Below are positions 1-10,610 of a stretch of 64,000 nucleotides of DNA, in pieces. Under the pieces are notes generated by a model. That model did no database searches. It saw only the letters and a program-made list of their open reading frames with translations, and was not told the DNA's origin. The stretch covers positions 13,293,289 to 13,357,288 of the forward strand of contig ML677373.1 of the NCBI GenBank assembly GCA_007922305.1. Direction: 5' to 3'. The number at the start of each line of letters is the position of its first letter. Within the stretch, counting starts at the first letter, position 1. A program made the position numbers and the translations under genes. This DNA is from Dermatemys mawii. Its lineage: Eukaryota; Chordata; Testudines; Dermatemydidae.

Positions 1-546
1 GTTTGTTTTGTCCAGCCAGTTCCCAATTTATTCCCTTGTTTCTCTTACATGTTAATTTGTACCTGTGAAGAGCTGGTCTTAAAAAAAAGTTCTAATGGGC
101 TTTGAATTTAATGGAGAAAGGCATTTACAAGAACCAATGGCTAGGAGATCCCTCCCTGACTTGCTTGCTTAATGATCTAGGAAAGGATCTGCATTTTAAA
201 CCGAACAACAAATGAATTTCATTTTCACTGTTAGCAACTAAATTCTGTATTGCAAATTATTGGAAAGATGTGATACTTCTACCTTATGGAATTGTGGCAT
301 AGTAAAATATGGACTGTTCTTGTAATGGAAAAGCTTCACACCAAGTACATATACCAGAGGAGGACTAAAAAGAGGAAGAGTATTTAGAAGAGGGCTCCCC
401 AGCCAGCAAGTCAGAATCTTTAGCCAGGTTCTTTGAATATTAACCTGATCCTGAATAGGTAATATACGATGTAGTAGGTGAACGTTTTAGTGTAATTTTG
501 CCTCATTAAAAAAGAAAAGTATCCAATGGCTGGAAGTTAAAGCCAA

Positions 547-803
547 ACAAATTCAAATTAGAAACACATTTTAACCAGTGAGGATGATTAACCATTGGCA
601 CAAACTACCAAGGGGAGTGATGAATTATCTGTCTCTTGATGTCTTCAGATTAAGACTGCACACCTTTCTGGAAGATAAGCTTTTGTCAAACACAAGTTAA
701 TGGACTCAATAGAGAGGTAAATGGTGAAATTCTATGGCCTGCAATATACAGGAGGTCAGACTAGATGTTCTAATGGTCTCTTTTGGCCTTAAAATCTACG
801 AAT
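547..803 (+). mobile_element. CR1 LINE 3' end
   Basis: Reads in the sense direction toward the typical 3' end: a decayed ACCATTGGCACAAACTACC segment, then AGGAGGTCAGACTAGATG, TGGTCTCTTTTGGCCTTAAA and a terminal AATCTACGAA. It is 5'-truncated and non-coding. Confidence 0.85.
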
Positions 804-1458
804 TTTTAAAATGTGAACTCTTTTTCTAGGGCAAAATATCTCAACCACCTTAAAATCTTTGTTTTTCCCTCTCACTCTGGTGTTACATGGACTGAACCTA
901 CACATGACTCCAGCTGGCTGTGAAAAATCAACTCTGCTCAGTAAAGTAGCATGATTTTCATTTATTCTTTTATTTGAGAAATATACAAATAGCCTCAGGA
1001 AATGATTGTTAATTTTCATCAGCTCTGCAATTTTCCTCTTCAGGACAATGAAATTTGTTTCCTCTGTAAACATAACTTTGCAAGAGAGAGACATTGAGCT
1101 GTTCTATGTTGACTCATTTGCAGATACTTATTTGCAGCAGCCAAATGAAGTATGGCCTGCTAGAGTGCATGAGGCTTGCTGCAAGTTAGGCAGATACCAT
1201 ATGGATCGGTTCCTCTCTCTGATGCACAGGTCTCCAAATGAAATCACTGGCAGCCCTGTGTGTTCAGCTAAGGTCAGGAAATCTAGCCCATGGAATGCAC
1301 TGGATCTCCATTGCGTGGCACTGTGAACCTTTAGCCGTTCATTGTTACAGTGAAAATCAATAAATAATTTTTATATATAAAATAAGTTCATATGTTTTTT
1401 AAAAAATCATTAAACTATTTAAAAAATCCTTTTAATTCTCGTAATAGAATTAACAGTT

Positions 1459-1600
1459 GGCCCTGATTCAGGAAAGAACTTAAGCACGTGCTTAAGTCTA
1501 TTCCTATTCAGGACTGCACTTAACCATGTGCTAATGGCCCGTTGACTTCGGTGGGAATTCAGCACATGCGTAGGTGCTGTCCAGAATAAGGATGCTTTCA
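1459..1600. repeat. Foldback repeat, TTAAGCACGTGCTTA family
   Basis: Left arm GGCCCTGATTCAGGAAAG and AACTTAAGCACGTGCTTAAG; the right arm is a diverged inverse (AGCACATGCGTAGGTGCT, CCAGAATAAGG). The centre is close to TTGACTTCGGTGG. Related copies lie at 32229-32349 and 41986-42103. Confidence 0.6.
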
Positions 1601-2283
1601 GTCATTCTGGGCCTTGGCTGATCAGCAGCTATACAGTCTCAATGAGGAGAAAGGGATGTGACCATGGGCAGTATTGCGAAGCCGTCAGGACCGTGGGTGG
1701 GTAGCGGGCAGAAGAGAATTCTAAAGTGATTCCAAAAGCCTTCAATATCCACCAGTGCAGTTTTCACGTCTGTGCACTTGATTCTTCTTTGCAACGGAGC
1801 TCCCAGCGGTGGGATGTAGCTTTGTGTCCCATTTGCCTTACACACCCAAGTTACATCACTGAAGCCAATGGATCTCTTAAAGCAAACAGGATTAGATGGG
1901 CCCTGAACCTACAAGGTACCGAGTGCCCCTTGGGAGAATGAAGTCAATGGCATTGGGAGCACACGGCAAGATCAGCCCCTTAGTAGGAAGGGGTGTCAAT
2001 TTGAACGAACCACACGTGGTTTTCATTGCCCTACTTGGTCAACATTACACTTTTCGAAAAGCCTTAGAACTTAAAGCAATAATTGAAATCAAACACACGC
2101 ACTCACAGGTGAGTAGAAAAGAACATCTGGGACTATGAGTGGACTATTTCCATGGCGGTGCAGTAATGCCCTGTCATCGCTAGGGCGCGAGATGCATGCA
2201 ACCCCCAAACCCTTCAGTACAGTCGCTCAGACTTTCAGTCCCAGGGAGGGAAAGGTGAGTTGACAGAGGAGGTGTTCTCCCTT

Positions 2284-2454
2284 TTAAGACATGATGTAGA
2301 CCTCCAGCAGGCTGGCCACCGCGTGCATGCGGTAGAAGATCCCAAAGGGCAGGCAAATGTCCACAATAGCAGCCCACATCTGGTAGCCATAGAAGTTGAG
2401 TTCCCTGTCGTTGTCGAACTGCGGTCGGGCGCCGAACGCTGGCATGATCCATAG
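2284..2454 (-). CDS. OTOP2: OTOP2 coding exon 6 (terminal coding exon)
   Basis: 171 bases after acceptor CCAAACAG. It encodes residues 544-599, from LWIMPAFGARPQ through CLPFGIFYRMHAV to EVYIMS and TAA. This end is nearly the same as the human C-terminus. It forms the last membrane segment of the channel. Confidence 0.96.
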   Translation of the reverse strand, partial: LWIMPAFGARPQFDNDRELNFYGYQMWAAIVDICLPFGIFYRMHAVASLLEVYIMS

Positions 2455-5400
2455 CTGTTTGGAAGTGGGAAACAAATGGGACAATCTCAGTGAGAGGAAT
2501 GGGATATGGTGAGTAGCTGTAGCTGGTGCTAAGGGCTTCAAAGGGCAGAAGAGCCAGAGAGAAGGGAAAGGATAAAACCAGAACCATGTTAGTGGCAGAA
2601 AAAGACCAATAGGGTTGGAGGCTCTTTATCTAAATCGTCTGTGCCTGGTTTGTTCAGAAGCCGTAGCTCCTATGAAAGGTGTGTATTTCCTCCACAGCTT
2701 TCCTGTCCATCAAAAGTGCCTTCGAAACACAGCGGGGTTATGCTGCATTGAATTGGCTTCCCTTAGGGCTTGCAATGAAAAGCGTGGCTGCTAATCAAGT
2801 GTGATTGCTAATCAAAGGCAGGCTTCTAAGTGAAGTTATCCCAAGCCAGATTCTGCTCTGAGATGCACCTGTCACTAGAGATCCTGAGGGTACAATTTGA
2901 CCCAGGGGGTGAAATCCTGGCCTCACTGAGGCCAATGGAAGTTCTGCCATTAGCTTTAACGGAACCAGGATTTCACCCATGATACTTAACTATTGATCAC
3001 CTGATATCACGTCTTTTGCTGTCTACTGTATAATAAAATAGCTTAGATCAGGCTCTAGATGCCTTTTCCCTACATTAAAAATGTAGCACCAAAGGATTAA
3101 GCTTCATGAAAAATATTGGGCCTGATTCTCCTCTCCTTCACATCAATTGTACAATGTTATGGGCTCAGTTCTCTGCCTGCGTAAATGGGCAAAACACCAC
3201 TAAAACCAAGGGAGCTGTGCCTAGTTACACCAGCAGAGAATGTTTTCCAATAACTCCACTGACTTCAGTGCAGCTGCTTCTGATTTAAGTGAGAGATTTA
3301 AGGTAAGACCTTAGACTACATCTTCTCGGACATGACCCCCTGCCCTCCACCTACCCCCACCCCCATTTCCCAAAAAAAATCATTTTCTGATTGCCACTTA
3401 CAATTACGTTGCATAGCAGCAGGAACACAGAGATCTCCTTTAGGAACTTCCTCCTCCATTTCACCTTCTTTGGAACAATTATGGACTGCACCACGTCTGA
3501 AGGCTGGATTGCTACTGCACCTTGACCATGGGGTAAGGGGGATGGCAAGGTACTATCGCTGTCAGGGACGCGGAGGGATACGGCATTGATGTTGACAAAG
3601 GTGAGTCCATATACGTCCTTCCGGTGAGGATGAATTTTGTGGTCGTCTTCTGGGGGCTGCCGATGAAGGCCTTCGATGATGAAGATGTTCTGGAAGGTGT
3701 GCTGGGCGATCATCAGCAGTGAGTAGGTCAAGTTGAGGGCACTTATGGCATCCCTTGGAGTGCTGGCCACCACAGCCACAATGGAGTAGTAGGAGATAGC
3801 ATATTGCCCCAAGGCAGCCCCCAGCAATAAGGCCATGTCCAAAGTCCTGGTTGGATTCTTGTGATGGTCCATGTCTCTTTTATCAAACCTGTAGACAATG
3901 GAACCTCCGATGCAGACAAGGGACATCAAGCTCAGGCAAACTATGTTGAAGGTGTAATACATGATGAGTGCTTCACTCTTCTTGTCTGGCTGGCCACTGG
4001 TATTCACCTGCACCTCATAAACAATAAGGACTGCCAGGCCGCTCACCAGTATTAACAGCCCCAAAATTATGCCTACAAAGAAGGTCCTTCTGAAGAGCCT
4101 GAACTTTAGGTGATGGATGTGGTGGGTGTGGTGGTCTATGAGGCGACCAACGTTCTTCCACATCACATACAGCATGGCAGAGGCAAAGAGACTGTACTCA
4201 ATGTTGAAGGGATACAACCAAAAATAGCCACTCTGGAAGATCGTGCAGATTTGGCTGTCACAACTACAGCCTTCTACTGAGCCACTTGCTGTTTCAGCTG
4301 GAAAAGGAAAAACACACACGTGTTACTGCAGGGCACAAGCACTTATTAACAGTCCTAAAGAGCCTCACTCTGGAGAATCATGGTCACTAAAATGCAGGAC
4401 CAAAGATACAAGTAGATCTCATGACCCCGAGACTCAGGGTTGCCTGGACACTGAGTGTCCGCCCATTGAAACCTCAGCCCCCCCTTTGGTTTCTGCCTTT
4501 CGGAATTGCTTTCCCCCTTGTCAAACAATTGATTTAGTGAACATTCTACAATCCCTTCTTCCTCCCTCTCCTCTCCCACTCTGGTTCTTTCTTTTGTTCT
4601 CTCTCTTTCCTTTTCTTTTCCTCCTCCTCTGTTCATTCTAGGTTCTCCCACCATCCCCACGATGCCTGCTGGACACAAAGCAAGACACGAAGGTTAAGGT
4701 CCAGACTGGATACCCCTACTCACACTAAATAGCACCTTACTCTGAGCAGTCCCCTTGCATTCACTCATCAATGAAACTGTTACTCAGCTGGTATAAGGGT
4801 ATCAGAATCTGGTCCGGAGAAAGGCTTCTAACTCCACAGCTTCAGCTCCAGAATTAGCTGCTTTACTAATGGGGAAATTACCTTTCATGATCCATCTGTG
4901 TGTTCCTTCTGTTCCATTCTGGAATTTTGTGTGTGCTTTATGTACGGACTCATCCGTTACGGCTGACATCCACACGGCTAGGTTAGTGGTCAATGTCAGC
5001 ATCAAGCCACACCTGTATGAGAAACGAGACAGATAGAATCAAGGCAAAGTCTGCTGCTCTGGCACCTTTCTTCACTAGGTCTCAATGCACTCTTCAAACA
5101 TTAGTGAATTAAGCCTCGTCTTTGTGAGGCAGGCAAGTATCAGGATCCCTGTTTTACATATGGAGAAACTGAGGCACAGTGAGGGAAAGTGACTGTCCCC
5201 CAGTCACACATGGAGTCTGTGGTAGGGTCAGGAAGAGACCCCAGGTGTCCTGATTCCCTGTCTGCTGCCGTAACTGCTCTCTCTCATTTCCTTTACTCTT
5301 CATATCATCTAACCTGCACAGTAAGCACCAACTAAGTCTCATCTCTCGCTGTTACTGGCTCAGCCTGTCACAGGGCAGGGATGGAAGTATGTCGAGTAAT

Positions 5401-8288
5401 TGGTCAGGGCTGGCCTGTCCAGAAAGGTGGATCCAGTGTTGCAAAAGTGAATATGATCATCTGAGGTCTGGTTTCTCATTCCGTCAGCCTTCTGATCTTC
5501 CTGACGCTCCTTTGTCTTCCTTCCCAGTACTGGGGAAGTGAGCAGGAATTTTTTTTTAATTGAAGTATTATTTGCTAGTGTAAGGCTGTGCCCCTGGATG
5601 GGAATCAGTCCTCCCACTTCTGGATCTTAAAGTGTGAGCTGCTAGTACTGAGCTCCCATTGCAGCCTTCTCATTAACATCTATCTGTGGCTCCACCACCA
5701 CTAGAAGGGGACAGAGTGCCACACTGTGTGGGCTGGGATCACACCGGAGACGCACTCAAACCAAAACCCTGGCTCTGCCTCTCAATTTTCCAGCTGGCCC
5801 CCATTTCTACACCTTACTGAACCTAATCTGTGAATGGACCCTCCCCTTTTAGCACTTCAGGGTAGCTGGGGACCACATGGCAGCTCTGTGTTTTTCACCA
5901 CGGGATCATCTCTTCTGTGTGCCTGGTAGGATAATCCTGTAACAGACCCATTGACATGAAAAAAATGGGGAAAGTTTCCCCCTGGAGCTGCAGCTAATTG
6001 CAGGGGAGGCTCGGCGGAGGAATGGGGACCAGTGCAGAAGGGAAAATGCCCAGCTGGGAGAACTACTCGCCTGGTAACGTCCAGGTGCACGTGAATGCAG
6101 TCTTTGGCAGAAATCCACAGAAAGTACGTCTGGAAGAAATACAAGTGTTGATTAAGACTGACCCTCAAAGCGGCAGTGTCAGACTAGAAACAGACCCGGC
6201 CACTTCCCCGCTCTGCAGGCCCTGCCCTATTCTCTGCTGCACCAGGCCTCTTATCCCACCCTTGTCGCTCCTACGCCAGCCATTCCTGTCCCCTCTACTT
6301 TGCCTTGCGCTGTAGTCCTCCCATGCACTCCACTCTGCCTCCTCAGCTCCTTCTTCTGCCCACCATTGCGGCACATCATGTTGCTCCTGATTATCCTTTG
6401 CTCCCATCCAGCCCTCTCCGCTCCTCAGTGTTGACATCCATCAGGGGTCGAGACCCCACAGGCAATCACGAACAGATATCAGGGAATACGGCCATCCTGC
6501 CTTTTCCATGGTGCTAAATGGGAGAGAAGTCCTGACTAGAACCTAGCTAGGGGGTCAGGTGAGCAGTCCTGCTATGCAAATAATAGCAGGGTATAGTATG
6601 GAAGAGAGCTATGAACCTTGACCTAGAGCAAGTCACCACAGATCAAATATGGTCTGGCGGATGGGGAAGTGTGCTCTCTTGGGGAGATGAGTTTAGCCAG
6701 CAGAGTTTGCTCAGCTAGGTTAGAACGGCTCAAGGAGTGAGCTATGCTCGCTGGGCAGAGTGTGGTCCAAGAGAGATCAGCACCCTGGGAAGGTTAAGCA
6801 TCATCCCTGAGCTGACCCACTTGGGCACTGAAAGGGCCGACGCTTACCTGGACGATCACAAATACGGCCTGCACGATCGGGAAGATGATTTTGATGGCGG
6901 ACAGGCAGTTGTAGAAGCTGGCATAATACCCAGTTTTAAACACGTCCATCATGAGGGTGAAAATGGCAAACAAAACCAGGCCTCCTGTGGAGGAAGCAAA
7001 GGCAATTAGAGAGGACGTATTCATGTTGGGGGTGGACAGGTAGACGTAGGTGAGCCATAGGTACAGACTTTACCAGCGCCGGTGGGTGCTCATGACCCCC
7101 CCCCCGCCCTGCCTCCCCCAACCACACCCCTTTCCTGCCCCCATTCCAACCCCTTCCCCAAATCTCTGGCTCTGCCTCCTCCTGCAGGTGCGTCGCATTT
7201 CCCCTCCACCCCGCTCCTTCCCAGGCTTGCTGCGTGAAACAGCTGTTTTGCACAGCACACCGCGGAGGGAGAGAAGGCGGAGAAGGGAACTGGCGGTGCA
7301 CTCAGGAGAGGAGGCAGAGCAGAGGTGAACAGGGATTGGGGGGCATGGAGCTGCCAGTGGGTGCAGAGAGCACTCACCAATTTTTCCTTGTGGGTGCTCC
7401 AGCCCTGGAGCACCCATGCAGTCAGCGCCTGTGAGGTGAACCCACTCTTGTCTAGATGGACGGCGGAGGGAAAGACATGGCATCACCATGTAGAGGGAGA
7501 TGGTGTTTCAGGATTCCCCAGTTTTCTCTTTACCCTAAAGCCTACAAATCCTTTGCACCAACAGCCCTTGGAATGGCGAATGACGAGGCTGAAAAATAAC
7601 TGAGTCCTTCCAAGAACCCTCCCATGTAAGGATTAGACCCAGCACAACACAGGTTAATGAGACAGATCATTGGAGAGTCCAACCTTCAGACCCAGAGCAC
7701 TAAGAAGAGGAACCTTCTGAAGTTCTTTGTGAGGTGTGAGAAGGAAAGAGACTATGGGGTCCCTAGGAGGCCATCTGGGCGATGCTTTCCTACAGAGTGC
7801 TTACCTTGTATGGGATCCCATCTCCACGCCCCCCACACACACACCCCACCACTCCAAGGCATCACCCATGGTGGCTTCCTACCTCTCAGCCAGACAGGTC
7901 CCGCATGGGAGTCCTTGTAGAGAATGGCATCCTGGCGCTTGGCAGTGACGATGAGGTAGAAGAGGATCCAGGCAATGCAGATCAGCATTATGACGGTTAG
8001 CATGAAAAACACGTCATAGTCGTGCACAGCTACCTCGCTGAAGGCTGCACTGCTCACCAGGGTGCAGGCCAGTAGCACCAAATTGACGGCCAGCAGGACC
8101 GAGAACATGCGGCCTCCTTTCTTCCAGATCTCCTTGGGGTTTTGCGTCAAGGGGGGTGAGTGCGGATGGTGGCCCAAGGAGCCTGTTGGGCTGGGGGCCG
8201 TGCTGTCCTTGTCTTCTCTCTGACCGGAGCCCATGATGGAGTCTTCACGACTGATCTCGCTGTCTATCCGCACGGGCTCCTCTGTCAT
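2284..8288 (-). CDS. OTOP2: OTOP2, otopetrin-2 proton channel (six coding exons)
   Basis: Complete gene for a multi-pass otopetrin, a proton-selective plasma-membrane channel. Joining 8288-7883, 6984-6848, 6129-6071, 5012-4882, 4297-3402 and 2454-2284 gives 1800 bases in one frame, 599 residues plus TAA; human OTOP2 is 562. Diagnostic stretches are EIWKKGGR (exon 1), MDVFKTGYY (exon 2), YFLWISAKDC (exon 3), LTTNLAVWM (exon 4), YPFNIEYSLFAS, DHHKNPTRTLD and ALGQYAISYYSIVAVVA (exon 5), and LWIMPAFGARPQ and YRMHAVASLLEVY (exon 6). Residue-by-residue similarity is closest to OTOP2, above OTOP1 or OTOP3. All introns are GT-AG except the third, which uses a GC donor. The start at 8288 has A at -3 and an in-frame TGA two codons upstream. 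It gives an N-terminus about 30 residues longer than human. A possible acceptor at 8321 suggests a non-coding exon further upstream. The gene is divergent from USH1G. Confidence 0.96.
2907..2980. repeat. Short foldback repeat
   Basis: Perfect 14-base inverted ends, GGGTGAAATCCTGG and CCAGGATTTCACCC, flank a centre with GAGGCCAATGGAAGTTC. It sits inside the last intron of OTOP2. I read it as a short non-autonomous element of the class common in this window. Confidence 0.6.
3118..3292. repeat. Foldback-type repeat with CTGATTCTC and CACTGACTTCAGTG
   Basis: Begins GGGCCTGATTCTCCTCTCC, contains a degenerate acceptor-like GTTACACCAGCAGAG, and has the self-complementary core CACTGACTTCAGTG. Diverged relatives occur at about 45880-45950, 58640-58740 and 60258-60340. 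Intron of OTOP2. Confidence 0.5.
3402..4297 (-). CDS. OTOP2: OTOP2 coding exon 5 (largest exon)
   Basis: 896 bases, residues 245-543, between acceptor CTTTTCCAG and donor ATT|GTAAGT. It carries a Cys-rich loop (CSCDSQIC), YPFNIEYSLFAS, the membrane segments of the C-terminal otopetrin half, DHHKNPTRTLD, and LLMIAQHTFQNIFIIEGLHR. After these comes a divergent cytoplasmic loop, and then FLKEISVFLLLCNVI. Confidence 0.96.
4882..5012 (-). CDS. OTOP2: OTOP2 coding exon 4
   Basis: 131 bases between acceptor CTCATACAG and donor AAAG|GTAATT. It encodes CGLMLTLTTNLAVWMSAVTDE and then a polar loop with an N-glycosylation sequon (NGT), ending WIMK. Residues about 201-245. Confidence 0.94.
5085..5290 (-). 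repeat. MIR / CORE-SINE copy
   Basis: Reverse orientation, recognisable from CCTGTTTTACATATGGAGAA, ACTGAGGCACAGTGAGG, AAGTGACTGTCCCCCAGTCAC and GTCCTGATTCC. It lies in the third OTOP2 intron. Confidence 0.75.
6071..6129 (-). CDS. OTOP2: OTOP2 coding exon 3 (ends at a GC donor)
   Basis: A 59-base exon after acceptor TTCTTCCAG. It encodes TYFLWISAKDCIHVHLDVT plus two bases of an Arg codon. To stay in frame with the next exon it must end at AG|GCGAGT, a GC donor. No GT donor nearby restores the frame. Confidence 0.92.
6848..6984 (-). CDS. OTOP2: OTOP2 coding exon 2
   Basis: 137 bases between acceptor CTCCACAG and donor CAG|GTAAGC. It encodes residues 136-181, beginning GGLVLFAIFTLMMDV and ending FVIVQ. 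This covers the third membrane segment and the family motif FKTGYY. Confidence 0.95.
7883..8288 (-). CDS. OTOP2: OTOP2 coding exon 1
   Basis: Encodes residues 1-135 plus one base of codon 136. The N-terminal 50 or so residues are polar and Ser/Pro/His-rich, and they are followed by the conserved KEIWKKGG motif and the first two hydrophobic segments. The exon ends WLRG at a donor reading AGAG|GTAGG. The open frame runs on into the intron toward 7752, but that part is not coding. Confidence 0.94.
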
Positions 8289-8363
8289 GATTCAACTAAT
8301 GTCGAAGCCAAGTGTTATTGCTGTCAGAAACAGAACCGCAGAAATAAATGGATCACTCCATTT

Positions 8364-9955
8364 GAATCAAAGAATCATAGAAACACAGGAGTGGAAGGGA
8401 CCTTGAGAGGTCATCTAGTCCAGTCCCCTGCACTCAAGGCAGGACTAAGTATTATCTAGATCATCGCTGACAGGTGTTTGTCTAACCTGCTCTTAAAAAT
8501 CTTCAGTGATGGAGATTCCACCACCTCCCTAGGCAATTTATTCCAGTGCTTAACCACCCCAACAGTTAGGAAATTTTTCCTAATGCACAACCTAAACCTC
8601 CCTTGCTGCAATTTAAGCCCATTGCTTCTTGTCCTATCCTCAGAGGTTAAGGAGAACAATTTACCTCCTTCCTCCTGGTAACAACCTTTTATGTATTTGA
8701 AAACTGTTATCATGTCCCCTTTCAGTCTTCTCTTTTGCAAATGAAATAAACCCAGTTTTTTCAATCTTCCCTCATAGGTCATGTTATCTAGACTTTTAAT
8801 CATTTTTGTTGCTCTTCTCTGGACTTTCTTCATTTTGTCCACATCTTTCCTGAAATGTGGCAGTGGCACCCAGAACTGGACACAATACTTCAGTTGAGGC
8901 CTAATCAGCACAGAGTAGAGTGAAAGAATTGCTTACAGCAATCCTGCTAATACATCCCAGAATGATGTTTGCTTTTTTTCGCAACAGCATTACACTGTTG
9001 ACTCTCATTTTGCGTATGGTCCACTATAACCCCCACATCCCTTCGTGCAGTACTCCGTCCCAGGCAGTCATTTCCCATTTTGTATGTGTGCAACTGATTG
9101 TTCCTATGTGGAGTACTTTGCATTTGTCCTTATTGAATTCTCCAGTTTGTCCGGCCCATTTTGAATTTTAATCCTATCCTCCAAAGCACTTGCAACCCCT
9201 CCCAGCTTGGTATCATCTGCAAACTATGCCATTATCTAAATCATTGATGAAGATCACGAACAGATCAGAACCTAGAACTGATCCTTGTGGGACCCCACTC
9301 GTTATGCCCTTCCAGCTTGACTGTGAACCACTGACAAATATGCTCTGGGAATGGTTTCCCAATCAATTATGCACCCACTTGATAGTGGCTCCATCTAGGT
9401 TGATATGTCCCTAGTTTTGTTGATGAGAAGGTCATGTGAGACGGTATCAAAAGCCTTACTAAAGTCCAGATGTACCACATCTACTACCTCCCGCCCCCAC
9501 TATCTACAAGAAAGAAAGCTATTAAGTTGGTTTGACATGATTTGTTCTTCACAGATCCATGCTGACTGCTGCTTATCACCTTATTATCTTCTAGGTGTTT
9601 GCAAATTGATTGCTTGATTATTTGCTCCATTATCTTTCCGGATACAGAAGTGAAGATGACTGGTCTGTAATTCCCTTTGTTGTCCTTATTTCCCTTTTTA
9701 TAGATGGGCACTAGATTTGCCCTTTTCCAGGCCTCTGGAGTCTTCCATGACTTATCCAATATAATCACTAATGGCTCAGATATCTCCTCAGTCGGCTCCT
9801 TGAGTATTCTAGGATGTATTTCATCAGGCCCTGGTGACTTGAAGACACCTAACTTGTCTAAGTAATTCCTAACTTGTTCTTTCCCTATTTTAGCCTCTGA
9901 TCCTACCTTCATTTCACTGGCATTCACTATGTTAGACATCCAATCGCTACTATTT
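8364..9955 (-). mobile_element. CR1 LINE, 5'-truncated, with reverse-transcriptase remnants
   Basis: The 3' tail is at 8364-8380 (reverse of the ATTCTATGATTC-type repeat), followed by the usual conserved 3' segment. On the minus strand two long open frames match the second ORF of CR1: 9939-9484, with [29 protein letters not shown] and NYRPV, and 8911-8456, with YCVQFWVPL, MKKVQRRATKMI and NKLPREVVESPSL. The catalytic middle (FADD region) is interrupted. Only the C-terminal part of the enzyme is present, so the copy is inactive. Its 3' end is 76 bases from the OTOP2 start codon. Confidence 0.93.
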
Positions 9956-9978
9956 TCTCACAGCGTGGCGTCTTTTGT

Positions 9979-10024
9979 GTAGTATGTGCATGCCCTGCTT
10001 CTGCTGTTATTGAATGAGATTCAG
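9979..10024 (+). repeat. Direct repeat of about 44 bases, left copy
   Basis: GTGCATGCCCTGCTTCTGCT followed by GTTATTGAATGAGATTCAG. It nearly matches the copy at 10567-10610. Both lie a few bases outside the truncated 5' end of a minus-strand CR1. Confidence 0.7.
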
Positions 10025-10416
10025 GGTTGAACCAAAGGGGAGGTTGTGGGGTAGGGGCTTCAAGGGAGATGAAATGGTGGGGGCGGAGGCAGAAGCCAGC
10101 ATGCACTAAAACTTAGGGATGAGCTGACTTCTGACATTTCTCTCTCCAGACTTCCACTCCTGCCCCACGCCTTCAGAGAAACACTTGCTGCAGCTGCATT
10201 TCTCAGAAGGAACTTTGCCAGCCAGTACGCTTTTGGGATAAGATCCGGTGAGGAGCCGATATGGATGCCTAGAGAATGTTTGGTAGCACAGGTGAGTGCA
10301 ACTCCTGGGAGCAGACACAAGAGGGGATGTTTCCCTGCCTGACTTTGTACCATTCTGGTGATGTTCCCCTCAATTCAAGGTATGTACACACCCATGACTT
10401 ATTTTCTCATGGGGTT

Positions 10417-10560
10417 AGAATCATAGGATATCAGGGTTGGAAGGGACCTCAGGAAGTCATCTAGTCCAACCCCCTGCTCAAAGCAGGACCAACCTCAACT
10501 AAATCATCATCCCAGCCACTGTCAAGTGGGGCCTTAGAAATCTCTAAAGAGGTTGCACCT
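10417..10560 (-). mobile_element. CR1 LINE 3' end
   Basis: Reverse complement of the CR1 tail: GAATCATAGGATATCAGGG, TTGGAAGGGACCTCAGGAAG, TCATCTAGTCCAACCCCCTG and CTCAAAGCAGGACCAA. 5'-truncated after GGCCTTAGAAATCTCTAAAG. Confidence 0.9.
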
Positions 10561-10566
10561 TTCATG

Positions 10567-10610
10567 CTGTATGCATGCCCTGCTTCCGCTGTTAGTGGAA
10601 TGAGATTCAG
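10567..10610 (+). repeat. Direct repeat of about 44 bases, right copy
   Basis: GTATGCATGCCCTGCTTCCG followed by CTGTTAGTGGAATGAGATTC. Partner of 9979-10024; the 542 bases between them include the second CR1 tail. Confidence 0.7.

Larger units (their letters stand above)
1..2283. other. Region downstream of OTOP2
   Basis: Contains the OTOP2 3' UTR, whose end I cannot fix, and flanking sequence. On the minus strand a possible ATTAAA lies at 1431-1436 and AATAAA at 961-966. The stretch also holds a CR1 tail (547-803), a terminal-exon-like open frame on the plus strand (1043-1326) and a foldback element (1459-1600). OTOP3, expected from human gene order, is not seen here. Confidence 0.6.
2455..7882 (-). 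other. OTOP2 introns
   Basis: Five introns of 947, 584, 1058, 718 and 898 bases at 2455-3401, 4298-4881, 5013-6070, 6130-6847 and 6985-7882. Besides the repeats listed separately they hold a pyrimidine-rich tract (about 4553-4638) and a C-rich tract (about 7098-7215). The C-rich tract produces several long but meaningless open frames on both strands. Confidence 0.85.

Noticed and set aside
2180..2587. 135-codon minus frame overlapping OTOP2 exon 6
   Set aside because: Different frame from the channel C-terminus; a shadow.
7070..7489. Several long minus- and plus-strand frames in a C-rich tract
   Set aside because: They lie in an OTOP2 intron; low-complexity composition removes stop codons. 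No homology.
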